A stretch of DNA of 64,000 nt. Source: Odobenus rosmarus divergens (Eukaryota > Chordata > Mammalia > Carnivora > Odobenidae). Positions 44,061 to 56,418 of the stretch are shown here, in pieces. A program made the position numbers and the translations under genes. The stretch covers positions 2,520,737-2,584,736 of the forward strand of contig NW_004450582.1 of the NCBI RefSeq assembly GCF_000321225.1. Reading direction: 5' to 3'. The notes under the pieces were generated by a model. It was not told the DNA's origin, ran no database searches, and saw only the letters and a list, made by a program, of their open reading frames with translations. Position 1 is the first letter of the stretch; every line of letters starts with the position of its first letter.

Positions 44061-44855
44061 ATCTTTCCCTTTCAAATTTTATCCCTAAATCTTCTTTAAA
44101 CTACTTAAGGGATTTCCTTCTCCTCCAAATGGAGAGGAGTAACATGAAGGAGATCTAAAAGGATATGGTACTCTTTTGTGATGCTGTGTTGCTCAGATCC
44201 CCCTTCAATGAAGGCCCCCTCCAGCTCCAGGTGGCAGTGTCTCCTGGGATCACTTAAGCTGTAACGAGCTGCCTCACCAAGGTCACACTGTTCCCAGGGT
44301 AGCCCACACTTAGTGACCGATCAAGGTCGGGCTATCTAGGCCCAACGTGAGATAGTTATGATGGGCCATTTCAGCTTCCATTTGAGAAACTGAGCTAGGA
44401 TTTTTTATTTAATTTTTCTGTCTTTTTAAATTGGAATCAAATCATTAAAAATTAATGAGTAATAATTATGAATCTACAAAGTATTTTTTATCTACTACCT
44501 CACTTGAATAAATTGGGTTAAGAACCATATACTTTAGGAAACCTCATCTAGAAAATTTTTCTCTTCTGTCCCTTCGCTGTGTTATGTCAAAATTTACTAT
44601 ATTATAAATTTTATTGATGAGTACGCCAAGCACTTGATCCTTCTGTTATTTAAAAATTGGATCCATGTAATACTTGCTCAGGGAGCATGATAGAACTGAA
44701 AGAATGTGGGTACTGGAGTCAGACTGAGTGTTAATGTCCCAGCTAATGTATATATAAAATACCTACCACATGGCAAATATTTAATTAATGATTAATTTTT
44801 TTCTGTATTATATCTTGCTAATTCTGCTGGCACCTTTATGATATTTCATCTCCTT
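44061..44855. other. Unassigned sequence, possible MIR trace
   Basis: 'gtactggagtcagactgagt' near 44.71 kb is a weak MIR trace. Nothing else recognised. Confidence 0.4.
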
Positions 44856-44859
44856 GCAT

Positions 44860-45745
44860 CTGTTCTTTCCAGCCAACATCTCTTCCCTTCTTCAACCACT
44901 TATTCCAAACTGATAGTCAAATGATAGTCAAAAATGATCTTTTTAAAATGAAAATCTTATTAGTCTCTTCTCTGCTTAAAATCCTGAGACTTCCTATTGC
45001 TCTTTTTTTTTTTCTTTAAGATTTTATTTATTTATTTGAGAGAGAGAGACACAGCAAGAGAGGGAACACAAGCAGGGGGAGTGGGAGAGGGAGAAGCAGG
45101 CTTCCGGCCAAGCAGGGAACCCAATGTGGGGCTTGATCCCAGGATCCTGGGACCATGACCTGAGCTGAAGGCAGATGCTTAACGACTGAGCCACCCAGGC
45201 ACCCCACTTCCTGTTGCTCTTAAGATAAACACCAAACTTCTTACTTAGGCTTCTAACAACTAGAATGTTTTGGTCTCATTTACCTCTCCAGATTCATCTC
45301 TTATATGTCTGCCTTCCTTCATTGTCTCCGCTACAGCCTCTTTTGCCTTCTTTTAGCACTCCCCTTCCACCCCGCCCCCCCCATATTTGTTATGTCATTC
45401 TCTGGTTCCCACTGCCTGGAATGCTCCATTCCTGCCCATCCCTTTCCCTTGGTTAGTTAACTCCTTCTCCTCCTTTAGAGCTCAGCCTAGGAAAGCCTTC
45501 TCTGAACTGCCTTCCCTTCCTCCAATTTAAGTCATTGGTATATACTGTCAGACAACTGTATTCCTTCACTTTGGGGCACTTAGATAAATTTATAATTAAG
45601 CATCAGTGTGATCAATTATTTGATTTCTGTCTTTCCTGCAAGACTAAGTTTCATGAGAGCAGGAAGCTTGTTTACTGAATTCTCATAACCTAGTCCAATG
45701 ATTGGATCATAGGCAGCCAGTATATATTGCATGGTTTGCTCAGGG
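44860..45745 (+). repeat. L2 LINE split by a SINE
   Basis: 'tagtctcttctctgcttaaa' and 'atcctgagacttcctattgc' lie left of the SINE. 'ataaacaccaaacttcttac', 'cccactgcctggaatgctcc', 'ctaggaaagccttctctgaa' and 'ttcatgagagcaggaagctt' lie to the right. This is the longest L2 in the window. Confidence 0.88.
45005..45205 (-). mobile_element. CAN-SINE in L2
   Basis: T-run, AAGATTTTATTTATTTATTT and the head 'gccacccaggcacccc'. Target-site duplication ACTTCCTATTGCTCTT (44989-45004) / ACTTCCTGTTGCTCTT (45206-45221), one mismatch. Confidence 0.97.
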
Positions 45746-45809
45746 TGCATGATAGTCAGCAAAAAACCCAGGTGTGTGAATGTGTATGCATATACTTTTA
45801 TTATTAATA

Positions 45810-45892
45810 TTTTTTAATAAATGAGGAAACTGAAGCTCATTTAAGTTCCAAGTCATACCGCTTATAGATCCAGAGTATCTTACAATTATTAA
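45810..45892 (-). repeat. MIR fragment
   Basis: 'aataaatgaggaaactgaag' followed by 'ctcatttaagttccaagtca' is reverse MIR core. Confidence 0.65.
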
Positions 45893-45908
45893 AAAGCACA
45901 TTTGTTTT

Positions 45909-46013
45909 GGGCAATCCTCTCGGGTCCCCTCCCTCCTTGGGAGCTTTGTACTATCACTTTGCTATCACTCAATAAACCTTGCTTTGCTGCTCACAAAAAA
46001 AAGAAAAAAAAAA
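45909..46013 (+). mobile_element. Retroposed, polyadenylated ERV-LTR fragment
   Basis: 'tcctctcgggtcccctccct' and 'cactcaataaaccttgcttt' closely match the R/poly(A)-signal region of the LTR at 54662-55048 (54893-54957 there). The copy stops at 'gctgctcac' and continues in an A-rich tail (45995-46013). A perfect 12-bp target-site duplication CACATTTGTTTT flanks it (45897-45908, 46014-46025). LINE-1-style retroposition of a transcript ending at the LTR poly(A) site explains all three facts. Confidence 0.85.
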
Positions 46014-46025
46014 CACATTTGTTTT

Positions 46026-46301
46026 ATTAATATTTAAATACATTTTCTTTTCTCTTTTGTATTATCCATGTATTAAAACATTCTTATTGTTCTTGATCTA
46101 GATCAGAGTCTCATTTTCTTCTCAATTACTTGGAACTCAGAAGACTCTAGTATCCCTTTAAAATTTACTTATGCCTTCTGACTTATAAATGACAAAGAAG
46201 TGCTGTGACCCTGAAATATAATTGTCCAGTCTGTTGATGATGGCCCTGGGAATGTGAACTGATCCCAAATTGATGTTCAAGCCAATTATCAAATATTTGA
46301 G
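46026..46301. other. Unassigned non-coding sequence
   Basis: No coding or repeat signal recognised. Confidence 0.45.
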
Positions 46302-46320
46302 CCACACCAGATAGTTTATT

Positions 46321-46523
46321 TATATATTTATTTATTTAAGAGATTTTATTTATTTATTTAACAGTGAGAGACAGAGAGCACATGCAGGGGGAGCGGCAGA
46401 GGGAGAGGGAGAAGCAGGCCCGCCACTGAGCAGGGAGCCCTACTCCGGGCTCCATCCCAGGACCCTGGGATCATGACCTGAGCTCAAAGTAGACGCTTAA
46501 CTGACTGAGCCACCCAGATGCCC
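46321..46523 (-). mobile_element. CAN-SINE, minus strand
   Basis: Standard head and tail. Long 19-bp target-site duplication CCACACCAGATAGTTTATT (46302-46320) with one change in the right copy (46524-46542). Confidence 0.97.
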
Positions 46524-46639
46524 CCACACCAGATGGTTTATTCACTATAATAAACAGTAACCATGAGTTTTTCTGAGTTGTATGAATCCTTTTAGTGAAT
46601 CATTGAAACTGAAGGTGGTCTTGAAGACCCTGGTCATAG

Positions 46640-46865
46640 CTGCTTAGTAAAGGCATGGACTTTGAGATTGCTTGGATGGGTTTCAAACTCAACATTAACA
46701 TATGTTGTGTGATCTTGATCAAGCTGGTCAATCACATTGCCCATTTATTTCTGCATAATTGAAACTAGCACAATAACATCTATGTTACAGTGTTGGTATG
46801 AGGATTAAATGAGATAATGTAAGAAATGCGCCTGGCATGTGTTTAGTTAAAGGTGGCTATTGTTA
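46640..46865 (+). repeat. MIR SINE
   Basis: 'ggcatggactttgagattgc', 'gttgtgtgatcttgatcaag' and 'atgaggattaaatgagataa' are MIR in order. Confidence 0.82.
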
Positions 46866-48378
46866 TCACATTGGGGTAAAGGGTGTAGGAATACAAAGAT
46901 TACTAAGACATATTCTCCACTGTCTAATCATTTGCTTTACCAGTCAAAAAAAGAAAAAAAGAAAAAAATATTCTCCACTGCCTAGGGATTTAGTCAGGGG
47001 GAGGGAAATCCTTGTCATGAGAGCTATGGGGAAATTAGGTTATTTCCCCCTTGGTCCACTCTTTGTAGATTGATAACTGGTTGAATCAGCTAGGCAAACT
47101 GTCCCTCCCACTCATCAGCACTGCTATCCTTGGGTAGGAACAGAACAGTTGTGAAGATAAATCTAAGATACATACACATGCAATTAGCCTAGATGCATCT
47201 ATAATATAGTATGATATTATATTACATTACATTATATACCAGTGGAAGAGGAAAGCAAGTGGGCCAATCCTGAGGCCAGAAGAAAGTTACAGATTAAAAG
47301 CAGATTAAAAGTTATCACTAGTTACACCAGCAAATGGCCTAAAATAGACATTGGGATTGACTCCCCAACAGCCATCATCTACCAGATTTTAATATTATAA
47401 ATCATGGTAATTCCTTCCTTTTTGTTACTGCTTGGTTTGAAAATAGACTAATGATCAAATTCTGGCCAATGAGACACGAGGAGAAGTTTGCTGTGGGAAT
47501 TCTGGAAGATTGTTCCTTTGTCCAGCTTGGAAATGAAGTTAATACCTGAAGTTAATACCTGAGCATAAAAACTGAGCATCTGGGTCCTTATTAAAATAAC
47601 TAAGTCACTGGGAATCCTAGGACTACCTCAGGGAACCAAGGGTTATACATAAAACCAAGTTCAGCTGTGTAGCAATAATGCAAAACTATATGTCAAGTAC
47701 ACTATTAACAAAACAAATTTTTTATTGCTATTATATGACATGTTTTCCATGAAAAATGTATTTTCAGTTTGAAATGACTGATTTAGAGAATAAAACCCAT
47801 GGTAAATTTGAGATTGTGTATGTGTTCTAGTATTAATTGAAATCCTTAAATAAAGAATAACCTGGCCTGACATGGACATTTGGGGATTATTATGCTACTA
47901 TCAGGGATTCTAGGAAACACAGATTTGGCTCCATACCATTCCCAAGGCAGAGGTTCACTTGTCCCCGTGTGTGTGTGTGTGTGTGTGTGCATGCGAGGGA
48001 AGGGGCTGGGAAGGAGAGGAGGCAGAGGTCAATCTGAGGTGTCCCCCTTCACGCCTGTTCTGTTATTCAGGCGAAATTAGGTTAAAAAGAACATATCTTA
48101 AATATTGAGGAATCACAAAAGACAACCTGTACCCTGTTGAGCGTCCATCTCCTGTACTGATATGATAAAAGAGATGTATACGGGCTAATTACATGGATGA
48201 ATCTTAGGCATATCCTTAGAACCAGGTAGAAAAATCCTTTCCTTCTCTGCCTGTGCTGTCCCTACCCCAGGAGAGTGGTGCCTATAAGTAGGAGAGATTG
48301 TTGTGTGGCTCACTCAACCAATTATACACACACCCACATCTTTCACTTGCCCATTACTGCACAGAAAGGTACAGAACC
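46866..48378. other. Unassigned sequence with a (GT)n run
   Basis: 1.5 kb with no gene. A possible fragment of the old repeat seen at 390-770 is near 47455-47540. (GT)n lies at 47967-47989. Confidence 0.45.
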
Positions 48379-48390
48379 AAAACCAAAAAA

Positions 48391-48597
48391 TTTTTTTTAT
48401 TATGTTATGTTAATCACCATACATTACATCATTAGTTTTTGATGTAGTGTTCCACGATTCACTGTTTGCATATAACACCCAGTGCTCTATGTAGAACGTG
48501 CCCTCCTTAATACCCATCACCAGGCTAACCCATCCCCCCATGCCCCTTCCCTCTAGAACCCTCAGTTTGTTTTTCAGAGTCCATAGTCTCTCATGGC
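48391..48597 (-). mobile_element. LINE-1, very short young carnivore copy
   Basis: Left T-run, then 'ttatgttatgttaatcacca', 'tacattacatcattagtttt', 'tacccatcaccaggctaacc' and 'tttgtttttcagagtccata' show little divergence from what I recall of young carnivore LINE-1 3' ends. Only about 207 bp of the 3' end. Target-site duplication AAAACCAAAAA at 48379-48389 and 48598-48608. Confidence 0.9.
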
Positions 48598-48740
48598 AAA
48601 ACCAAAAATTTAAAAACATTTTCCTATTCACCTGATCCTGAAGCACTTTTGGGGTTTCTTCATTTTCATTTTTTTATTATTTTATTTTATTTTAAGGTTG
48701 GTAGCAATGAAAAGCAAATGGTAAGTTAAGACTCCTGCCC

Positions 48741-48781
48741 CCAACACACACACACACACACACACACATACACACACACAT
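48741..48781. repeat. (CA)n microsatellite
   Basis: About 18 CA units with one interruption. Confidence 0.96.
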
Positions 48782-49695
48782 TTTCCCTATATTCTCACTT
48801 CTTCTTTTTTACTTAGTTTGAATAGGGGAGTTTTAAGAGTGAATCTTAGGGTACAGAAAGGACTGCAATAACATTCATTTGCATTTAGAGGTGAGTCAGA
48901 CCTAGGGATCCCCCTGGGCATTTCAGAGCTGGGCATGGGTTCTGCACAGTGTATGGTGGTTAGGAAATATGGGGATTTGGTTTGTGGTAGATGTGGGTCA
49001 GGAGCAGGGAAGAAAGGATCACACATCCCATCTTCCTCCCTTTTCCGATAGTCCCCACTGGTGTCTAAAGAGCAAAGCCTGCTCTGGGGCCTTGTGAGAA
49101 GCAGAGCAGGGTTTTGGCCTCACTATGGTGGAAGTAAAAGGAATAGGCAGGGGATTCTCAGGCAAAGGAAGCTGAAAGAAAGGAGATCCTAGGTTAGAAA
49201 TCAGAGACCGCTGTATGAGAAGCCAAATAGCTTTTCAACAGGCAGTATCGAGGTCACTGGGAAACTGAAAATCAACTTTCCTCCTTCTTAAGAATGAAGA
49301 CATGTGTACTGCCCCTGTTTAAAGCCACCTGCCCTAATTTTTCCATTTACATCCAGACTCATATTTATCTTGGTTCCCCACAAACCCACACCCATGCTCC
49401 CAGCACACAGCAACGTGATCTCAGATATTTTCAAATTCATACCTGCAGTAGAGCTCGCCTTCCATTTACACCCTATAAAATACACAAGGTACACATTTTA
49501 TTGCCACAAATGCTGGGAAAAGACAAAGCCCTTTAGTCTGCCTTGATTCAAAAGTAATCTGAAAAGTTAATCTTTAGTCAATGCCTGGAAACAATGTGGG
49601 AAAGTTCTCACATATACGCAAATTCAGGGATTATTGAAATTTTCACCCAGAAAGAAAGAGAAAAAAATTTCTATATCAAATGATATGTGACCTCA
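48782..49695. other. Unassigned non-coding sequence
   Basis: Short frames of 68-80 codons overlap on both strands at 49.29-49.55 kb and have no domain. Confidence 0.45.
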
Positions 49696-49699
49696 GATG

Positions 49700-52600
49700 G
49701 GGAGCCTGATTTTATATGTTAATATTTTCAGTGTAAACATACTGTTAGTTGTTGAACAACTGCCTCTCTAAGGGAGAGGAAAAGCTGGGTTTAGACTGAC
49801 TCTTTTCCTAAAATCAGGAGTCTGGTCTACATACAACCAATGATGAGAAGGAGTGTAGTTAAATAGAACTAACTGACCACCAGAGGAAATGAGGGTCAGT
49901 AATCCAAAACCTGACCTTTGTTTCAACTGAATCATAGTTCAACTTTTCTCTGCACAATCTTGTTTATTTCCCTACAGAAGTTGATTTGAAGAGCAATTGC
50001 TAATAAAGCTCCTGGTTGCAAATCTTTATCTCAGATTTTGTTCATGGTTATAATCCAACCTACAACAGTTAGTACCAGGAGTGTCTGAGAAAGTAGATTC
50101 TAACAGAAGACTTTGGAAAGGCATCACTTACAGGCCAGATACCAATGAAAGCCCCATCAGTGGTAGTAGAAATAACAGATGGTCCATGGCATGAGTAACA
50201 GTACAATTTTTAAAACTTTTGTCAGCAGTGAACTTGGATGGTATATCAGTGGAAGGAATGTATTTACCAGTGTAAGTCCAATGTGTCACTCATTTGAGAA
50301 CAAAACAGACATAGTAAATATTAGGACTATGGAATTTGATGGCTATTGCTAAGGGCCATTGGAGCTCTGTAGAAAGACAAGGAAAGGGGGATTAACTATC
50401 AGTTCAAGTCTAAATGTGAAAGCTGGAAAACCTCCTTGATAGCATAAAGGAGACTCTTATCTCCTGTAGTAGAAGGTAGCGTCCCCGCCCCCCCAACGCT
50501 GAAGGTAACAACAGTAGCAGAACTCCAGAGAAAGCTAAATTCTCAACTATAGCAAATGTACTTTGCCAAAGTCAGGGCTCTGTTGGGGGAAGGAATGGGA
50601 TCCTGAAACAGGGGATGGAGACATCTGGGTTGATGCACTTGACCTACTCCCTGTTGAAAACGAATTCTTTCCATTCAGGTCAATAGACAATGCTCTCCCC
50701 AAATAAGCAAGTAGACACTGACTGGACCAGTTGAGGGCAGCCGTCTCCATCATCACTCACCCCAGGGCTGGCTTATGGAGAGCTTGAAAAAATAGTCATG
50801 ATGATAAGGATAGAGCCCATACACTCACTCAACAGAATGGGTTGCCTTGCACCAAGACTGATCTAGCAGTTGTTGCTGCCAAATGCTGCTGGGACCAATC
50901 CCGAGCCTCTGATATGTCACTGGGTGGCAAATTAACTACACTGGATCCATCTTAGCTATTTATCTTGACCGGACTTGACATATATTCTGGGTATGAGTTT
51001 ACCTTTCCTACCTACAGGGCCTTATCCAGTATCACTCTCTGAGAGCATACAAAGTGTTTAGTTACTGACATGGGATTCTGGATGACATCTCATTGGACCG
51101 AGGGACCCACTTAGCATAGGAAATCTAGTAGTTCATACATGATCTTAAGATCCACTGGTCTTTTTTTTTTTTTAAAGATTTTATTTATTTATTTAAAAGA
51201 TTTTATTTATTTGAGAGACAGAGATAGTGAGAGAGAGTACAAGCAGGGGGAGGGGGAGAAGGAACAGGACAAACAGGCTCCCCACTAAGCAGGGAGCCCA
51301 ATGCGGGGCTCGATCCCAGGACCCCGAGATCATGACCTGAGCCAAAGGCAGATGCTTAACCGACTGAGCCACCCAGGAGCCCCAAGGCCCACTAGTCTTA
51401 TCACATACCATTCTACACAGAGGTTTCTGGTTTGCTAAAGTGATGGAACAGCTTTGATGAAAACAGATCTAATGAAACTTGTTGAGGTGCCACCTTGGAG
51501 AGAGCACTCTGAGAAGATGTGGGTACCATTCTCCAGGGCAGTATATATCTTACATCAACTAACATTGTACAATGTCGGGTCTGCAAGAAGTAGATATGAT
51601 AGATAGAGTTGATTTATAGCTAGACTGGAAAAACTCTTCTCTATCTCTGGAGACTCCTGGATGTCTAGTTTTTGAATCTTAGCCAAGATAAGGGCAGTGG
51701 GATTTATGATGTGCTATTAAAAGTCGGAAGCTCATGTGGTGACCACCAAGGCTAATTTCTTTACTGATGATCTTTGACTGGTGGTCTAACCAGTCTGACA
51801 AGCTTGGCCCAGAGTGCATCAAAACTCCACTGGGAACCTTTACATTTAGCTTTCCCAAAGCTAAGATTCCTTGCACAGATATTGGCAGTTCATCCCAGAT
51901 TCAGAGTGTAATAGTGTTTGAATAAGGGCCATGGGAAGTTATGTATGAAACATCTCTCAGACCTCTAATACTTGCCTGTACTTTCAATCTCTTGCCTCAA
52001 TGTATTGTCTTTAAATAAAACCCTCAAGTGAGTCTGGTAAGTCCTTTCAAATATCTGAACTTGGGAAATCTTTGCAATAATAAATTATATGGATCCAGGA
52101 ACCAATGGATAAAGGCAGGATTGGCTTCGAACCATCCCTATAACTCACTGGGGAAGTGGTGTTTCATTTCTGAAACTGCAGCTTTAGAGATCCTGGTTCC
52201 CAAAGTGGGGACACTTCCACTATGGGACATAGCAAGTGTTTCATTTACCCCTAAGCAATGGCTGTCACTCAGTTACTTAGAACTCACTGTGCCCAAAGAC
52301 CAGCAGTCAAGAAAAGGATTCACCATCCTGGGAGAAGGAATTCACTGTGATCATCAGGAAAGAATATGTTTGGCACCCCTGTGATGCCTTTGGCTTCTTA
52401 ATACTCCCTTGCCCAATTTTGATGGTAAATGGACAAGTATGATGGGCATTCTGAGAAGGGAATGATGAATAGCGTCTTAGACCCCTCAGGGATGAAGTTC
52501 TGGGTCACCAGAAAAGGTAAAGGGAATCTAAAAGTGGTGGTAGAGGAGAATATGGTGCTCAGTTATGGTCTTGAGAGTAGCTGCACTGAAGGTGCTACAG

Positions 52601-53175
52601 TTTATTTCATTAACCTTTTTCTCTGACAAGTCTTTCCCCATCCCTCACCTCCCCACCTCCATAAAATCCTACAAAATCCTAGAGGGGCTGCTCTTAGAAC
52701 TTAAGAGAAGCAGCTTGATCCAGGAGGCTCGGGGATGGACTGTGGATGCTGCAGTGCACCACCTAGCACCACCCCCTCCCCAGTTGCAGGACTGAGGCCC
52801 TTATTCCCCCAGCTGCCGGGAGTGTTGTAAGCCAACAGTTCTCAGCTGAGTCATTCTCCGGGACTTGGCCTTGGCCGAAGAGATGTGCTTTGGCCAAGGT
52901 CTTGCCCCTTTCCAGGAGCAGTTCACATCCAATGTCTAGTTTTTGTGGGGCTTTCAGGGCCCAGTCCTCTTGCTCCAATTTAGAACGACTCTGGAATGTC
53001 ATCCTGTCTTCAGAGTTTCCTTTAGGATTAGCTGAGGGCTTTGCAGTGACTGCAGTACACGACAACTTCTCTATCTGCTCACTTTTACTTGTCTTTGAGA
53101 GTACTCCCTAATACACACTCCGTGCTCAGTCTCTGTCTTAGAGTTTGCTTTACAGGGAACCCAGTCTATGACGAC
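49700..53175 (+). mobile_element. ERVL (class III) remnant, LTR-internal-LTR-like
   Basis: A 5' LTR-like end ('gctaataaagctcctggttg', then 'gttagtaccaggagtg', which is the usual start of ERVL internal sequence) is at about 49.7-50.07 kb. Integrase-type pol blocks are at 50.93-51.12 and 51.39-51.7 kb. The post-pol block with 'ttgatggtaaatggacaagt' and 'ccctcagggatgaagttctg' is at 52.06-52.62 kb. An LTR-like end ('gctcagtctctgtcttagag') is near 53.1-53.17 kb. All frames are broken. A minus CAN-SINE (51163-51383) splits the integrase part. It is an inactive fossil of a reverse-transcribing element. Confidence 0.7.
51163..51383 (-). mobile_element. CAN-SINE within the ERVL remnant
   Basis: T-run then a duplicated AAAGATTTTATTTATTTATT unit at the left, and the head 'gccacccaggagcccc'. 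Target-site duplication AAGATCCACTGGTCTT (51147-51162) / AAGGCCCACTAGTCTT (51384-51399), three changes. Confidence 0.94.
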
Positions 53176-53431
53176 CTGAGTACATCTTTCCAAACCCTGG
53201 TCTAGTTCCCAGGAAGCCTGTAATTGCCTTCTTACTCTTGGCGTAAATCTGCAGTGGCTTTCAAACAGTATTCCAAGGAGCCCTTCTGTGGGGCTGCTTC
53301 ATTACAAATATTTCATTTGAATTTCATTTTTAAGAGATTATTTTAACCATTTTAAAAGCACTAAAGCCAACAATAACTATTGAAAAACCATGAACACAGA
53401 AATGTAAATGTGTTATATATTGAATTTTTTT

Positions 53432-53543
53432 GTTAAAAAAGTTTATTTTTTTTTAGTACTCTCTACACCCAATGTGGGGCTCGAACTCATGACCCTGGGA
53501 TCAAGCGTTGCATGCTCTTCTGACTGAGCCAGCCCGATGCCCC
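53432..53543 (-). mobile_element. Short, older tRNA-derived SINE
   Basis: 'gtactctctacacccaatgt', 'ggggctcgaactcatgaccc' and 'ctgagccagcccgatgcccc'. Flanked by TATATTGAATTTT (about 53416) and TATACTGAATTTT (about 53546), a likely target-site duplication. Confidence 0.9.
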
Positions 53544-53559
53544 TGTATACTGAATTTTA

Positions 53560-54199
53560 CACATCTTTGACAGTGTATTAACGTGTGGTGGCAGCTCTAT
53601 CCTCAAGCAGACTGAAAAGGGTGCTCATCTACCAAAAGTCATGGAGACCGTATTCTCCATTGCTCTCTTCAATTATGTCCAGGAAGGTTAATGGAAAAGA
53701 AAAAAGCCGCAGAGAAAAGTGGACTGGGGTAAATGCAGTTTGAGGATTAGTTGAGTAGTTCCCCCAAACGTCTGGTAGGATTGGGGAGAAGAAAGACATC
53801 TCTAGGTCTTGGGAACAGTGGGGTGTCAGCCTCCCTGGTAGCCTCCTGAAGGATGCCTCAAGATCTCAGGATCTTGGATGCATCTTGCTTCCAGGGAGTG
53901 AGACCCTATAGTGGGGTTGGCTATTAATTTCCTGTGGGGCCAATGTGACTGTAGCCATGTACCATTGAGCTGTATCCTATGTAGGACAAACTTGTGGACT
54001 AATTTAGTCCTCAGCCACTATGGCATTGAAATCCCTCTCTTGCAGATTGGGACTGTACAGGCCTCTAGAACTCTGGGTTGAGTGAAAGCAACAAAAACAA
54101 TTAAGCCTGAAGTTTCCCCTACTCCATCATAATTGAGGGTGAGAATTAAAATAATGAATAGAATATGAGATATTCTTGTTTGCCAGAGTTTGTTGACTA
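53560..54199. other. Unassigned non-coding sequence
   Basis: No repeat or coding signal recognised. Confidence 0.45.
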
Positions 54200-54353
54200 A
54201 GATTCCTATTCATTATAAATACATTCACTCATTCATTCATCAAAAAGGTCCTGAATGGTTTCTGTTAGGCATTGAACTTGGATCTGGAAATACGGTGGTA
54301 AACAAAATCTCTGCTGTAGAGTTTGCAGTCTGATACATAGGATTTGTGACATT
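54200..54353 (-). repeat. L2 LINE 3' end, minus strand
   Basis: 'acattcactcattcattcat' then 'caaaaaggtcctgaatggtt' and 'tacggtggtaaacaaaatct' are the reverse of the L2 terminus (AATGAATGAATGA tail). Confidence 0.8.
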
Positions 54354-54368
54354 TGGCTGGAAACTTTG

Positions 54369-54550
54369 TTTTCTAAAGATTTTACTTATTTCTTTGAGAG
54401 AGAGAACATGAGCAGGGGGAGTAGCAGGCAGAGGGAGAAGCAGGCTGCCCCCTGAGCAGGGAGCCCAATGCAGGACTCGATCCCAGGACCCTGGGATCAT
54501 GACCTGAGCCAAAGGAAGACACTTAACCGACTGAGCTACCCAGGCACCCC
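54369..54550 (-). mobile_element. CAN-SINE, minus strand
   Basis: Target-site duplication TGGCTGGAAACTTTG at 54354-54368 and 54551-54565 with a standard head and a slightly damaged tail. Confidence 0.97.
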
Positions 54551-54661
54551 TGGCTGGAAACTTTGAGTTAAAGGCATGACACCCTGTTTACAAGTCTCAC
54601 ACCCATATTCAAATAATTTACTAACAAGGAGGTAGGTGTTATGTCATTACATTGCTCCTAA

Positions 54662-55048
54662 TGAAGGATAGTTGGAAGAAAGGCAGGCAGGGACAAGGGG
54701 CCCACGTCCTAAGAGGAAACCACCCATAAAAGGATTTTGTACCACCCTGGAAGGAGCCCTCCACCCTTTCCCATGTGATAGATAGATGACAAAAACCTGA
54801 TTGGGTGACAGGCATGGAGGGTTAATCAGATTAAAACAGCCTACCAACAAGCCCATAAAAACCCCTAGACTTAGAAACTCCTGGTGGCAACCCTCTCGGG
54901 TCCCCTCCCTCCTCGGGAGCTTTATACTATCGCTCAATAAACTTTGCTTTGCTGTGCCCCTCTTCCCCCCAGTCTGGTCTACCTCTTCATTTTTCGAAGC
55001 AGCGTGACCAAGAACCATGGGCACCGAAGGAAAAGAAATCCTGTAACA
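54662..55048 (+). mobile_element. Class I-type ERV solo LTR
   Basis: U3-like part with 'acctgattgggtgacaggca' and 'aagcccataaaaacccctag' (TATA-like 'ataaaaac'), R region with 'ctctcgggtcccctccctcc' and AATAAA at about 54936-54941, U5 to 'aatcctgtaaca'. Size, order and C-rich U5 are those of gammaretrovirus-like LTRs. TG at 54662 and CA at 55048 are my choice of ends. Possible flanking CTCCT remnants are weak. The antisense 150-codon frame (54647-55099) reflects composition and is not a gene. Its R region is shared with the retroposed copy at 45909-46013. Confidence 0.72.
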
Positions 55049-56415
55049 CTCCTTGAACCAAGTAGAAGTAACAACAGAAAAATATTTTCCCTGTGGCAAC
55101 CTGGCTACATAGCTGTTAGCATGAGCAATCTGTAGCTAATCAAAGTTTAAAAAGGGAACATAAACATTTAGCTGTAATAGGATTATACTTGGGGGGAGGG
55201 GCTAAGACTATTTATCTCCCCCAGTAACTCTCAGAGTTAGAGAGCCAGGGTGGTTAAGATTCAATTTTTATTTCTTCAGAAGAGATCAAATAGAATTCTT
55301 CCTAGTAGAAGCCAGGAAGATTCTCTGTGTCAATCTGTCCTTCCCCAGTGCCTCATTCAGTCTAGATGTTACACAGAAAATGTCCTTCTGTCTTATACCT
55401 AAATTGTACCAGAAACCAGAATTTTTGTTAGATGCTGATTCTTAAAAAATTGTCAAGTACTTTAATGTGAATCCTTTCACATCTGGTTTTTCTCTCCAAA
55501 CAGCAGAAATAGTAAATGCCTAAATAAAACAAATAACGTAGTTGATTTTACAAAGTACTGCCTAGTAAAAATCCCACATTTAGGCTGCAGTTCTTTTCTT
55601 TTTTCCAGCTTTCAATGCCACTACAATTCATCAGAGGAAAATTAGGCAGGAAAAAAAAGGTTTTTCTTCCCAGGGGATCAAGGGATGGGATAAAGAGAGA
55701 GAAAAATACGTGAATAAATACGGTCAGCCCAAAGTAGAGTTAATGTTATCTCCATCTCTAAAATTACTCACTCAGACTGCCTTTTTATTGAAAAACTCCA
55801 GTAATTATCAGTATTTGGCATCAAGGATTGCAGAGTGCTTTCTGTGAGATTAGCATTTAATTTTAAATTTCCTTAGGTATGACTTTCAAACGGAATGCCT
55901 ATTTGTGTGTTCTTACGGGTATCTACTGGCTTGTCTCATAAATTTTTATAGGGAGCAGAGTTGGAAGTTGTCTTATTTGTTTTATTTCTGTTTCATTGCT
56001 TGGTGGATTTGTACTGGATTTGGTCATTATATTGTTTTGTTAAAATAACGACATTAATAAGCAGGTTTGTTTTTTTTTTTAAATAAGATTTCTCACCATG
56101 GAAACCATTTTGAGTTCAGTGGAAGACATTTTTAAGGTTATTTTTCTTTACTTAGCAGTATATTTTGAGAACCAGCTACAATGAATACAAAAATAAGAGG
56201 GCTTCGGGTTTTGGAAATGTAGCAAAATCTAGTGACTTGAAGACAACAAAATTTAATTGATTTAATAAGCTTTATCATCAGGTTCCAATGGTTGATTTTG
56301 ATCTTTTGTCAGTATGGATTGGTCAATGAAACAATTTCAGGTTTTTCATGTGAAATTGATTTGCATTTTTAAAGAGAGTCCACTAAGCTTGGCTGCTTGG
56401 GTTAATAACAAAAAT
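55049..56415. other. Unassigned AT-rich sequence
   Basis: 1.4 kb without recognised repeats or frames. Confidence 0.45.
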
Positions 56416-56418
56416 GCT

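Noticed and set aside
52028..52384. 118-codon plus-strand frame
   Set aside because: It lies inside the ERVL remnant and follows its post-pol block; not a host gene.
54647..55099. 150-codon minus-strand open frame
   Set aside because: It is the antisense of an ERV LTR; low stop density comes from its composition.
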